Assembly (NCBI GenBank): GCA_947095585.1
Contig: OX352765.1
Span: 73,577,976-73,641,975 of the forward strand
DNA length: 64,000 bases
DNA from: Nephrocerus scutellatus
Taxonomy: Eukaryota; Arthropoda; Insecta; Diptera; Pipunculidae
Direction: 5' to 3'
This document shows, in pieces, positions 23,036 through 33,697 of this stretch. Within the stretch, counting starts at the first letter, position 1; every line of letters starts with the position of its first letter. Position numbers and translations under genes: made by a program. A model generated the notes under the pieces. The model saw only the letters and a list, made by a program, of their open reading frames with translations, did no database searches and had not been told where the DNA came from.

Positions 23036-23927
23036 AATTTTGATTATTTTTTATTGAAATTTCGTGGAATATGTTGAAAACATATTACATTTTATGAAAA
23101 ACATGTTACTGCTCGATATGACCTCCTTTGGCTCTGATTATTTGATTCAGTCTTCCATAGAAAGCATTGCATGCTGACCGAACGTGGGCTTGCGGAATTT
23201 TATTCCATTCTCGAACAAGAGCTGCCTTCAATGCATCAACACTTTCGTATTTTTTAGTGGACACCTTAATATCCAAAATGGACCATATGGAGAAATCCAT
23301 GGGATTCAAGTCTGGTGAATATGGTGGCCATTCTTTCGACGAAATCAGCCGCGGAACGCAATTTTGTAAAAATTGCTGTGTCGGTCGAGCTTTGTGTGAC
23401 GGTGCCGAGTCCTGTTGGAATGTCCAACGGTTCGTACCAAAGTGTTTACATGCCCAAGGTAGCAAAGCATCGTTTAGGATCTTTTGGCGGTACACCTCTT
23501 GGTTTACCTTGACTCCATGTTCGATGAAAACCAGAGGAGTGCGTCCATCTGCAGTCACTGTAGCCCAAACCATAACATAAGCTGATGATTGCTTGCGCAT
23601 GGCAACTCTTGTGTCCAAATTATCGTCGGACTTGTGCTCTAACCAAACACGATCATTTTGTATATTCACATACTGTTGAATGGTGAAAATTTTCTCATCA
23701 GAAAAGACAATTTTTGGAATCTCATCACGTTCGGCCAAGGCCTTCAATGCTCGTGTTCTTTCAAGCCCAACTTTTTTTTGTGCCTCCGTAAGATCTTGAA
23801 CTTTTTGTATGTTTTTCATAAAATGTAATATGTTTTCAACATATTCCACGAAATTTCAATAAAAAATAATCAAAATTAAAAAAATTACAGCGTTTTCATT
23901 TGGTAACACTTGGTCTTAGCCACCCTG
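23036..23927 (-). mobile_element. maT-type (DD37D) transposon, N-terminally deleted
   Basis: The minus-strand coding region from about 23808 to the stop at 23106-23108 (about 234 codons) is uninterrupted. It holds the three catalytic positions: IVFSDEKIF, then WTFQQDSAPSHKA, then PPYSPDLNPMDF. Counting residues between the second and third Asp gives 37, the DD37D spacing of the maT family. The DNA-binding N-terminal half is absent. Coding joins directly to an inverted repeat: left arm 23036-23104 and right arm 23809-23877 are near-perfect complements of 69 bp. The frame has no true ATG at its start, only a GTG inside the arm. The right terminus (cagggtggctaag in complement) ends at 23927 next to TA; the left terminus beyond 23036 is lost. 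The catalytic core looks intact, but an enzyme without DNA-binding domains should not be functional. Confidence 0.9.
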
Positions 23928-23931
23928 TATA

Positions 23932-24455
23932 TATAATGTTTAAGATGGTGTTATTGGCTAGGGAAATCAATTTCTACCAAGTACCAAGTATTTTTATTAA
24001 ATACATCCTTTCAGTATTATAAGAGATGCGTGTATTTACCCATTTGGCCTATTGTATATATTCCAAGACAGTCGTTCGTTAAGGAGACACGCACTATTTT
24101 CTTTAATTTGTTAATATCTCTTAATATATATACTCTTTTCATATAAAGTATATTTTCCTTTTCAAATTAATTAAAAACAAATACAAAAATTTAATGTAAT
24201 CACTTTAATTGTAGATATCAACATACAAAGTACTATGTAAAGTATTTGTGCGTACAATTTTCATGGGCTTGGTATTGAAAACACGTTTCTCTCGCTTAGA
24301 GAAAAACAGCACAATATTATAGCAAACCAAAAAGAAAAAATAATTGCTGTGTTGTTGTTTACACTACTCTCTCGTCCTCTCGTTTTACTTCGAGTTGGTT
24401 GAGTCTCCAAACTCGAAACTACTTTTCTTAGCATCGACCGACAGCGGACGGACGA
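23932..24455. other. No gene recognised
   Basis: AT-rich spacer. The purine/pyrimidine patch at 24362-24380 (actctctcgtcctctcg) resembles GAGA-type tracts. Confidence 0.35.
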
Positions 24456-24458
24456 ACG

Positions 24459-24494
24459 CACTGCGGTCTATGCTTGGCAGTGCATAGACCGCAA
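24459..24494. repeat. Perfect nested inverted repeat (hairpin)
   Basis: Arms tgcggtctatgc (24462-24473) and gcatagaccgca (24482-24493) are exact complements around an 8-nt loop. A second pair, gcactgc and gcagtgc, overlaps them, so two alternative stems can form. It lies in a GC-richer segment upstream of an Inr-like ttcagtaa (about 24530). It may be a dimeric protein-binding site or part of a small unrecognised element. Confidence 0.6.
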
Positions 24495-24499
24495 TGACG

Positions 24500-25129
24500 C
24501 AGTACTAAGTATAGTGCGGATTGTTCAATTCAGTAATAGTGGTAATAGTGTGCGCCATCAATCCACACTTTCCATTCACGATTTATTTTCTGTTTCGCCA
24601 TACCCTAGTTAAGCCATAGCTTGTGCTACCAAAACAATATGGCTGAAAAAGGTTTGGTTATGGCGAATCGAAAGGAGGTAAAGAGTTGTTAAGGCGCAAT
24701 GTGCAAGGCTCTGTTTGCGGTAGTAGTAGTGGTTGAGTTGTTGTTGGCAACAATTTTTATTTGTTTGTTTGCTTTTGACTTTTCTTCCGCAAGCGAAATG
24801 AAAAACAACAAAGAGAAAGAAAACGAGAAGAGACGATAAAAACGGCGTCATGCGAGCAGACAAAAAGGAAACTTGCTTTTGGGCTCCTGGTCTTGAGGTC
24901 CAAGTGTATACTCATACATGTCGTTGCAGGGTAATGTGTTATATATATCCATCCATTTGTAGATTAATTTTCTACACAGTTAACAGCTCAACATCGGATT
25001 TATCTAATTTTTTGTGTGCTCCATTAACCGCTTTCCTCAATTAATTTTGTAAACTCTGCGTTTTAGGTCATCGTTAGTCAATAAATGTACATAAATCTGT
25101 AAGGACCAACATTTTAAATAATATGTACA
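24500..25129. other. No gene recognised
   Basis: Mixed-composition spacer. A minus-strand frame at 24609-24863 begins with a signal-peptide-like hydrophobic run but is not otherwise supported. Confidence 0.35.
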
Positions 25130-25612
25130 TCTATGTATATAAAAATCAATTTTTGTGTTTCTGCATGTTAATAATCGCCTAATAACATAATTGCCTTTGT
25201 CTGTTTGTTTGTCTTTATGGATGTAACGCTTTTTGGTCGCCTCATCCCGCCTAAACCACTATATGTATCGAAGCCATATTTACACCATATGATCGTTTGG
25301 TGCTACTATAAGTTTTTTTTTGACCCGTTAGGTGGCGCTGGAGTCGAGAGATATTTACGACAATTTGTGTTTATGGTTGGATTTGGTTCATATTCACACA
25401 ATACGATCGTATAATCGTGGTGCTCCGATAAGCTTAAGTTTTTTTTTTGACCTGTTAGGTGGCGCTGGAGATGTTTTCGAAAATTTGTGTTTATGGCTGG
25501 ATTTGGTTCATATTCACACCATATATATGTTCGTTTGGTGCTCTGATGAAAAATGGTAAAATGGTTAGGTGGTAGAAAAAAGATTCCGTTATTTTTGACG
25601 GGTACTCACTAG
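25130..25612 (+). mobile_element. Helitron-like element with internal tandem repeat
   Basis: The 5' end is A|TCTATGTATATAAAAATC and the 3' end GTACTCACTAG|T. A hairpin CCGT...ACGG (25586-25601) ends 7 nt before CTAG, the same spacing as in the 3425-3705 copy. The interior holds two tandem units of about 125 bp (about 25310-25433 and 25434-25556), each with ttgacc(c/t)gttaggtggcgctgga and tttggttcatattcacac. No coding capacity. A SINE tail begins one base after the element's target T. Confidence 0.6.
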
Positions 25613-25613
25613 T

Positions 25614-25915
25614 AACAATAATATTTGGCGCGACAGACCGTAGCGGTCCAAGGCCTAGCTTCGCGCGACCGTTTGTGTTGTGCAAGTATATTTTTGCACA
25701 CAAATGGAAGGGATATACAATTTAATGGCGTATCCGAACGGCAAATTGAAAAGCTTTCCGTTATTGCAAGTTATTGCTCTCGGACGTTTATCAGACATTC
25801 GCTAGAGGTGCGACCGTGAAAAACACTTTTGGTGTTTCTTGGGATTCGAACTGCAAAAGCCCCGCTCAGAAACCCATGCACTTAACCACTGAGCCATGGC
25901 GTCCGTCCACTGTAT
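25614..25915 (-). mobile_element. tRNA-derived SINE, copy 2 (5' head to 3' tail)
   Basis: On the minus strand the 5' head carries a Pol III A box (tggctcagtgg, 25886-25896) and a B box (ttcgaatccc, 25841-25850) about 35 nt apart, as in tRNA genes. The body follows, with the conserved terminal block (cgcgccaaatattattg, in complement at 25620-25637) and a short (TTA)n-like tail. The B box has lost one G of the usual GGTTCGA start. Non-coding; it would depend on a LINE for movement. Confidence 0.85.
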
Positions 25916-25934
25916 GTGACCGAGACCAGGCGAC

Positions 25935-26515
25935 TAGCGACGATGCGGCAGTTATCCAAACTTTTAGCTATGAATTTCAGTTATGGTGTATATTGTTCCG
26001 AAGAAACAAAACATTCCTGGAAGTTTTTTCTTTATTTTCTCTTGCAACAGACGAAAAAGACCAGAATGATTCGTACCAAAAAAGTGTTGCCATTACCTTG
26101 TTCGCCGATAATAAGTTTAACTTTCTTCTGCGCTGGTGATCCAAATCTTCTCCACTCTTTGGATTCCTGTTTGTTTGGTTTGGGAAAATTATTATAACGT
26201 GTCTCATCACAAATCTGCCCAGAAAATCTCCTGGATTTGTTTAAAAGAGCTCGAAACACTAGCGAGAAATCGTCAATAGAATGCGTTTTGGTTAAACTGA
26301 AATCAAATTGCAGAAAACTTGAAGAACCCATGTTCGTTTTAAATGATTTCGGATCTACGTTCTGCAGGTCTCACGCGATCAACTCAAAGATTTTTTCAAT
26401 GTTTTCCTCTGTAGTTGACGCTGATGGTCTTTCCATACGACCCTCGGTCGTATTAAATAGTCTCTCGTACACGTTTGAATACGGCTACGGCTTTTGATGG
26501 GACAGATTCCCCAAC
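25935..26515 (-). mobile_element. Mariner-type transposase remnant (second family)
   Basis: Read on the minus strand from 26515 downwards: a helix-turn-helix side (VGESVPSKAVAVFKRVRERL, then GRMERPSASTTEENIEKIFE), a damaged middle (SIDDFSLVFRALLNKSRRFS), then the first catalytic region QICDETRYNNF with KQESKEWRRFGSPAQKK and the NKVMATLFW strand. This is the order of mariner transposases of the SETMAR-like kind and differs from the D34D copies at 8, 18 and 53 kb. The second and third catalytic motifs are missing, and terminal repeats were not found. Several stops and frame changes. Confidence 0.75.
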
Positions 26516-26519
26516 ATAT

Positions 26520-28598
26520 TCCTATCTTTATGAATCTTCTTTTGAGTAAATAATTTTAAACAGATACTTTATAATACTACGATGAAATTGCTCTACCTCG
26601 CCTCACTTAAGCATGTATTAGATAAAAATTAAATGTAACCCAGGAATGAAACAACGCAAAGTCACTATTGGAATGTTTTAGAATAATAGAGATGAGGTAC
26701 CAATTAAAATTAAAACTATTTTTGGCAGGACGGGAAATTCATCCATGTAATTAATGATAATCTTTACAAATCTCAGTCACTCACTCACAAAGTGGTTTAA
26801 AACTTTGATGAAATATCATCAGCATACCAATTCAGTGGTTTACAAATTCACAAGGGATTTGGTGGCTTTTGAGGGGATCTTGGGTGGGTGGACATAGTTT
26901 TCTGGGTCGCTAAGATGTATATAATTGCTAAGAAAAAGGTGAGTCCACAGGTTGTGGTGTCTTATGATGTTTTTTTTTATTATCGCTTGGTCAAGGGTAT
27001 GGGCTCTTGGAGTTTTTTTTGGGTCGGTTTTTGGATCGATTAATAGTGCTGTTAAGCCAGCACCAGGTATGGTGTTATATGGTCGATTTTTTTTTACTTA
27101 GACCACGCTTCAAGGGATTTCGAGGGTAATGTAATAATACAAATTAGATACCCGTTTATTCATATAACGGCTGCGTACACACTTGTCACATAATCATCCA
27201 ACTATCTTAGAATAATTCTCGTATGTATTTAACATTGTTTATCGCTCTATAATTCTAAATATAATCATCTTAGGAGAACATCTTAGCAAAATGTTTACAA
27301 AACGTGAATATCCAAAAATGACAATGCAAAATTGAAAAGAGGATCTAAAAGTGACGCATCGAAACTGAGAATCTGACAGTTACTCTAAGACAGCATTACT
27401 AGACTTAAAAGTGGAAGAACCCCTTAAAATCTCCTAAGGACCCAACTAAAGACTCTCTCTAAACTCCTTCAAGATGTTATAATATGTACTACCTAAAGAC
27501 ATAATTATCAATACACATACGTATTCATTTGGCTTTCATAATTAATTTTCTGATCTGATCTTACCCAATGACTAATTACTACACAATATTGTTTTTAAAC
27601 TTCCCAACATTTAACATTTTTCCCGTAACAGTCATAGTAAAAAACTGCTGTTTTTTTGTATATGTTTCACTAAGATGAACTAAACAACTCAGCTCAAAAG
27701 TACGAGAACAATAGGGAAAAGGGTGAAAATCAAGATTCAACTATATGATGAATAAAAATAATAAAAATCAAAACCCATCGTGTGGTTTTTTGTTTGTTTT
27801 TTTTGCTGTATTTTTGCTGCTTTTTGTATCCTTCGTGCATTTATACAATATTATTGTTGTGTTTACCTCATCTGTTGACTTGCAGAATCTGTAGGTAACG
27901 CTTTTACCTTGTTACCTACGTTGTCCAGAGTCTAGAGCACGCTTGGAGCTTGAATTTCAATCACAACCAACCAGCAATCATATTCCGTTGAGTTCTTTAT
28001 CGTTCTTAAAAAGGCGCTATACCACAATACAAAACGTACATGTACAGCAGACTATGAGTTAAGCTACTATGATCGAAATCGAAACCATAAGTTAAGTAGA
28101 ATAGAGAAGTATATTGCTTGTACGTTTTTATTTCATTTGCATATACGTAGCTGTATGATTCACGAGGAAACAGGGTGACTTAGAGAATTGCACGCCAGTA
28201 GTAGTGTACAGAACGAATCCGATTTGCTACCAAACAGCTTTGCTGAGGACTGTAAGGTATCCTTTACTCAGCCAAGCCAAGGCTTTATAAGTACATAGTG
28301 TTCGCACTAATTGATTCATATCAGCAACATCGTCCTTTCTCAATAAAATCAAATTTTCACGCAGTCGTAGTAAATGGCTTTTTAATAGTTAAGTTAATAG
28401 CACGATGGCGACTTCTGTCTTCGTTTCTGACTACCGGCGCTTAAATCTCTTAACTTTTTTTACCTATAACGGTAACGGTTGCACATGTAACTTTATATAA
28501 TTTTCATAAATTCAGTTTATGTTCCAAGTAAAAGATGTACTCTGCCCTAAGAAGTAAACGAAAAAACTCAATTTGTTGTATAAATTAGAGAGTTGTAT
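26520..28598. other. No gene recognised
   Basis: About 2 kb of AT-rich DNA without a frame over 60 codons. G/T-rich patches at 26860-27110 contain scattered 'gggtcg' and poly-T motifs but no clear tandem period. Confidence 0.45.
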
Positions 28599-28601
28599 AT
28601 A

Positions 28602-29812
28602 CAGGGTGCGGGAATCGAAATGTTACTAGATCAAAAGGCTGTAATTTCGTCATTTATGAATATATGTATTCAACATTATTAGAGAAAAACACGTTATTGC
28701 TCGATATAGCCACCTTCACCGTGTGTGACAGCGTCGAGTTTCTTAACGAAGGCATTGCATGCTGCACGAACGTGACCTGCTGGTATTTTGGTCCATTCTC
28801 TACGAAGAGCTGCCCACGCTTTCATATCTTTTTATCACCTTGGCCTTCAAAATTTTTTTTCATCTGAAAACACCAATGTGATCGTTACGTATGTAAAAAA
28901 AAAACTTAGTATTCGCACAGATAAAACACGTCAAATTTATTGGATAAATGTTTTATATTTTTTCCCGAAAATCGTTTTTCGGAATTGAATTTTTATTTTT
29001 TTATTAATTGTTTTTTAAATCATAAAAATTTAAAACAAAAGACCCAAATTTACAAATCTGCATCAAAGGCCAGAATTGTAGGTTTCTCCGGTGAAATTTG
29101 CCAAGCTACGAGGAACCGCAGAGAATCTTCAAGCGCTCCATTTGAGTCTGGATTTTTCGCTCATCCTTGGTGTAATGTTTGGCGTTGGAGTTTATCGGCT
29201 CTATAGTTGTGAGTGCCTTTTTCGTTTGTTAGGCCTGGTGCTACAAACGAATCCGGTACACTTTACTGTCGAGTTGTTAGCCTTCAAGAAAGAAGTCAGC
29301 TGGTTCCGAAAAGACCAAATTTTTCAATGGAGGTTCCAAGGCTCCAATTTTTGTAATATTTTCTTGGTCAAGGTTTTTTGTAGTTTTACTTGACCATGAT
29401 CCATTCATTTAAGCATTTGGACTCGCGTCGTTTAAGTTTCGTGATCGTTTTCCGTATTGCTTTTTTCAAAGAATCAGGGAGAATTCCGGGAAATAATTCG
29501 AAACCGGCTACAAACGTGAGGAATGTGATATATTGTAAATCACATTTCTCATTTAGCCCACGTTATTGCCGTGGCGCAAGTCATTCAGGGAGTATACCCT
29601 TGACAAAAGTTTAAATATAAAAAAAATGTGCAGCATGCAATGCCTTCTTCAAAAGACTGTGTAATATCATCCGAGCTAAAGGTGGCTAAATCGAGCAGTA
29701 ACGAGTTTTTCATAAAATTTGAAATGTTCTTTAAAAAATGTTTAATAAAAATATTCATAAACGGTAAAAATACAGCCTTTTTATTTAGTAACATTTCGAT
29801 TTCAGCACCCTG
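28602..29812. mobile_element. Inverted-repeat element with maT-like ends and unknown interior
   Basis: Ends: cagggtgcgggaatcgaaat (left, after TA at 28600-28601) and the complement cagggtgctgaaatcgaaat (right, before TA at 29813-29814). Inside each end, over about 190 bp, lies an inverted pair of transposase C-terminal remnants. The left has 'gttattgctcgata' (minus coding), the right 'tcgagcagtaac' (plus coding), both followed by the gcattgcatgctgcac or complement block also found in the maT coding at 23.1 kb. Between them lie about 750 bp without transposase similarity. On the minus strand this interior has broken frames such as FVAGFELFPGILPDSLKKAI and KHYTKDERKIQTQMERLKI, not recognised. 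It could be captured host sequence or a decayed unknown transposase part. Confidence 0.7.
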
Positions 29813-29917
29813 TATTGAGATTTTAAAGTAAAAAAAGAATCTAAAGAATTCCCAACAAATTTAAAGAATTTAAAATTATATATTACAAACATTTTATTTT
29901 GTTATCCTGGAAAAGTT

Positions 29918-30215
29918 TTTAACTTCTCTATATTAAATTCGCGTTCCCGTGTGTTTGTCTGATTGTCGTGAAATCTTGCGATGAATTTTTAACCCACTTC
30001 CTAAAGCCCGACTTTATTGAAACTTTGCACACCTGTGTTTTTCCGGTGACAAGGCTGACAAGAAGGACAAGGCCCCACGGGCCCAATACCCGATTTTCTT
30101 CAAATTTTATATACATGTGTATCTCCGATGGACATAACTTTTTGTAAAAATTTTGGAGACCCCGGGCTTCGGACAATGCCTAAAATTTAAATTTGGAAGT
30201 GACTGGTTGTTTTTT
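29918..30215 (+). repeat. ATTCTC-family repeat
   Basis: Starts cttctctatattaaattcgc, followed by cccgtgtgtttgtctg, atcttgcgatgaatttttaa, cacttcctaaagcccga, cccgattttcttcaaatttt and catgtgtatctccgatggac. It ends in a diverged tail with tttggaagtgactggttg. One internal unit. Non-coding. Confidence 0.8.
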
Positions 30216-30219
30216 TTTT

Positions 30220-31270
30220 GTTTGAGTATGCCCTTAGTATACTTTGCAACATTGTTCCCTAAAGATTAGAAGCCGCACGGTCTCTATTGGCTGATCTCTC
30301 CTTTTACTGATTTCCGTACCGGGACTCGCATAAAAATAAGTTGTAATCAGTGTCATCGAAAATGCAAAATGAAAATGTCGCCTTTCAATTCTGTCCAGGT
30401 AACTACGTCAGGTAATATCCGGCCACTCCGTACCATATCTGAGGAGTGTCCTTATCTATCTCCCTCTAGGTTAACGCTCTTCTTTGATTCACCTGTCACA
30501 TGAAAATAAGTTCTTATCTGCGCTATCGAGGACACCTGGGCGGTGATTTTTGCAATTTAATTGGGAGGTCGATAGGTATATACCCCAGATTACCAGACTA
30601 GCTGGCTCGGATACTGTCGGTAAGGCGCTATCCTTTTTTGTGCTCCGTATCTACTCAACGAAACTCATGTTGTCATCAATCATTTGGCCAAGATTAATTC
30701 AAGATTCGTCCTCTTTTAAGTAAGAATACAATGTTCATTACAATGTTCATGGCTAGTGACAGCAAAGTAGGGGGAACGACGCATGTGCCGTATTTATTCT
30801 GGAAGTGCGATCAAACCTCCACGTGGTGGCTGCCGGCAAATTTTCCCCAATAAAGGAATAGCTAAATGACCCAGGTTATAAACAAATATATTAATGATAA
30901 CAGTTAATTTTTCCCTTAAATGTTTAATTTGCCACTGAAATTATATTTACCTTATGCGTGAAAAGCTTTTTACTCACATAAATTTCTCTTTAAATTATTT
31001 TATCGTATATGTACCGAAAGAAAACGGTTAAAAAAATCCCAAAAAATAAATTCGAGTTTCTTTAGATGAAACTTCGATTGCAAAATAGTTACTCGTAGTG
31101 GTCAAAAGATAATAAAATTGAATTGATAGATACATATGGAATTTCATACTCAATTCCTTTTTTTATTTTTTTTATTAGACTTTTTAAACCATTCTTTCTG
31201 TATAGAACTTAATGCTGTTAGACTGTTTCTATTGTCTTATGTTCGTTTTCTTTATGGCTTGGAACGGTGA
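30220..31270. other. Unassigned DNA with a short dispersed-repeat match
   Basis: At 30780-30880 the sequence around aaacctccacgtggtggctg matches, in opposite orientation, the repeat at 11590-11885. A weak internal duplication (aaaataagtt with flanks near 30330 and 30505) is also visible. No gene. Confidence 0.4.
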
Positions 31271-31380
31271 CTTGGCCTATTGACCAATCTGCAGTTTTGG
31301 AACTTAAAATGGAATCAATTGTTAGTAACTTATATTTCCTACAAACTAAACTTTTTTTTATTATTCTCGTCTTATATTAC

Positions 31381-31516
31381 AATTTCTATAGATGTAAATA
31401 TGTGCTTGAGTACCATAGATATTTACAGTAACGTATCAAATTTATTCGGAATAGAGATTATCGATGAGATGAAAAAATCACTTGCTTCTGCAGCTGAAAG
31501 CGATTCCTTCTTGTAG
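31381..31516 (+). CDS. Candidate terminal exon of an unknown gene
   Basis: A pyrimidine-rich tract ends in a possible acceptor, ttctatag (about 31384-31391). The following frame reads DVNMCLSTIDIYSNVSNLFG then IEIIDEMKKSLASAAESDSF L and stops at TAG (31514-31516). AATAAA follows at about 31549, a reasonable poly(A) signal distance. Residue use is more protein-like than in neighbouring chance frames. No family recognised and no upstream exon identified, so this is a weak call; chance or a decayed element are alternatives. Confidence 0.3.
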
Positions 31517-31559
31517 CAGCCAATAACTGTTAGCAATCAAGTATATCAATAAATTCTTG

Positions 31560-32335
31560 AATATGAATGAATATGAAACGATTTATTTCCCATTAATTGT
31601 ATGCAGACTAAAAAGTTAGCAAATATCCTTAGATTCTGACTGGCCAAAAAAACTGGCCTAGATGGCGTTTTTCGCTACGTCGCGTCGGTCGATCGGTTTG
31701 ATCAAGTTTTGCAAATTTTTATTTCCTAAAGTATATTTCTATTAGTTTCGGCATAAGCAGTTTGAAAAAAATACTCGTTATAAAGTTGAAAAAAAATCTA
31801 ATCATATAATGAATATAGGTCTTATCTAATGTCTTGTGCAGAATATGCAGCTATGCCGTCAATAAACTAATCAAAGTGCTTTCTACATTGCAAAAGAGTA
31901 TCATTTTGTTGTTTTCATTCCCTTCATTCTCGATATTTCTTCAATGTATACAAATCTTTTCCTGTGTAACGTGTTTTGGGTTTGGCCCCTTATGCTACTA
32001 CCGATCAAATGGCTTAAAATCAATGACAAAATACTACGTCGGATGGCTGGCCGGAAAAGGAAGAAAAAAGACACTGCAGATATATCCCACAACACACACG
32101 TTATCCAGAACGCTCGATATCACCCTCCTCTCCTCTTCTCTTAAGAAGAATACGAAGCAAAAGAAATAGCAATCAGAACTACATAACTATAAGAAAATTA
32201 AAAACAAATCTGAATATAGTAAAAGTCTCCATTGTGTGACTTTACTGAAAGACTACGACGTTGTCGCGAGCCCCCATAAGCGTAGCGTAAACGTAATCAA
32301 ACGCCGCAAGCGTTTGAGCTAGGCCTTTGAATATC
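31560..32335. other. No gene recognised
   Basis: Frames at 31834-32169 (+) and 31901-32095 (-) overlap each other and show no motif. GC content rises from about 31980 on. Confidence 0.35.
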
Positions 32336-32338
32336 TTA

Positions 32339-32366
32339 TTCTCTCTATCTCTGTCTCTCGCGCGTA
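32339..32366. promoter_or_regulatory. GAGA-type pyrimidine tract
   Basis: The run ttctctctatctctgtctct followed by cgcgcg is a (CT)n tract of the sort bound by GAGA factor at fly promoters. It lies about 1.3 kb upstream of the coding exon at 33698 in a GC-richer segment (32230-32530). The promoter role is inferred from position only. Confidence 0.25.
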
Positions 32367-32369
32367 CTC

Positions 32370-33697
32370 CGCAGCAACAACCTCCTCCTCGTACCAATTC
32401 CCCAAACAGAGTCAACTACACTATAGCTACGTCAAACAGGCCAAGCCAGTGCCATTGCCGGATACCCCAAAAGATCGACCGACGATCGTAGTGAATAAGC
32501 ACAATCTTCACTCTCTTCAGTTTATGTTTATACTTTGTTAGTTGAGCACGGCTTTTTTCGGATCCTAATACCTATTCGAGTTAAAAACGGATTCGCGTAT
32601 ACTTTTTTTTTTTTTTTTTAAAATTTTGTTCGTTTTGCTAAAATTGTGATTTAAAATTTTTGGAGAATAATTAAAATATCAGTTTTGTGTACTTCAAATT
32701 AGAAAGAATCTTAAGAGGTACAGATACAAAATGATACAAAAAATGAAGAGAAAGATACGTTTGTAGTTATATGAGACAAAAACTTGCGAAACTAATTGCA
32801 ATTTTCTATTAGAAATTGTGTGCTTATGAATAAAAGGATCAATCTGTTGCAGTCTAAGCTACAAATTCTAGATTTTTAATTTTCAACCAAAAACCTGCAT
32901 ATCAGGGAGACACAAATTACCCTATTACGCATAAATAAACACGACGTGTGCAAAAATTATCACGTTCACATCGTTCTTAGAATAATGAATATATATAAAT
33001 ACACTCCGAGATATAGTATATGTATCGCGAAACTTTTGCTTTAACACCATGAAAGTGCAACTTAAAAACTTGCGAATGATGATTGACTTAGTTTAACATT
33101 CAGTTTAGTCAGTCGAGCTGTGCCGCACCATTTGTGATTGTTTTGTGTGTGGAAATCAACATTAAGAGCCACAACCAATATCATCTCAGTTGTAAGCAGC
33201 AAAAGAAATTGTACGAAAGCGAGAAAAAAACCTCCATTGACAACGATTATCTGGTTTTTATTTCGTTCTTTTTATTTTATTATTCAAATCAAGTTTTTAC
33301 AAAAGTGTTTGCTGTTGTATTGTGTTGTGTTGTGTTGTGCTTGCAACATTTTGTTGAAGCTGGCATCTGTGCGCGCATATGTTGCAGTATAAATTACACA
33401 AGATATCTTTTGCCTTCCACAAAAACGGCAAAAAATACGTACATATATCACTAAATAAATAAAAATAGGATCGTTTTGTGTGAATAACGTAAAGTTTATG
33501 AATTAAAAGCGGAGAGAACGGGGTGTGTTGTCGGTTCGGTTGTTGCAAGGTTAATGTTCTGCTTTAGATTTACTATCACAATAAAAGAAGTGGTGAATGT
33601 TGAACTTATGCCACAACATAAGTGAATGGGACTTTTGCATTAAAAAACGCATTCAACACAAAATTATATTACAAATTATACTGTGAACACTCAAAAC
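32370..33697 (+). other. Probable 5' flank and 5' UTR of the exon at 33698
   Basis: Initiator-like motifs occur at 32516-32523 (ttcagttt) and 33109-33114 (tcagtc), neither with a matching downstream promoter element. A poly-T run is at 32605-32622 and a (TGTGT)n run at 33320-33341. No conserved coding seen. Which initiator, if any, is used cannot be decided from sequence alone. Confidence 0.25.

Noticed and set aside
24609..24863. Minus-strand frame starting with a signal-peptide-like run
   Set aside because: The rest is low-complexity (Gln, Tyr, Lys) from poly-T/poly-A related sequence, with no motif or splice support.
29091..29393. Plus-strand frame of 100 codons inside the foldback element
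   Set aside because: It overlaps broken minus-strand blocks that look more protein-like, and it may be their complement. Neither is proven.
31834..32169. Plus-strand frame of 111 codons upstream of the GAGA tract
   Set aside because: Overlapped by other frames on both strands, composition mixed, no motif.
33683..33697. GTG as the start of the low-complexity exon
   Set aside because: The ATG five codons later has a proper fly context; GTG starts are not expected in nuclear genes.
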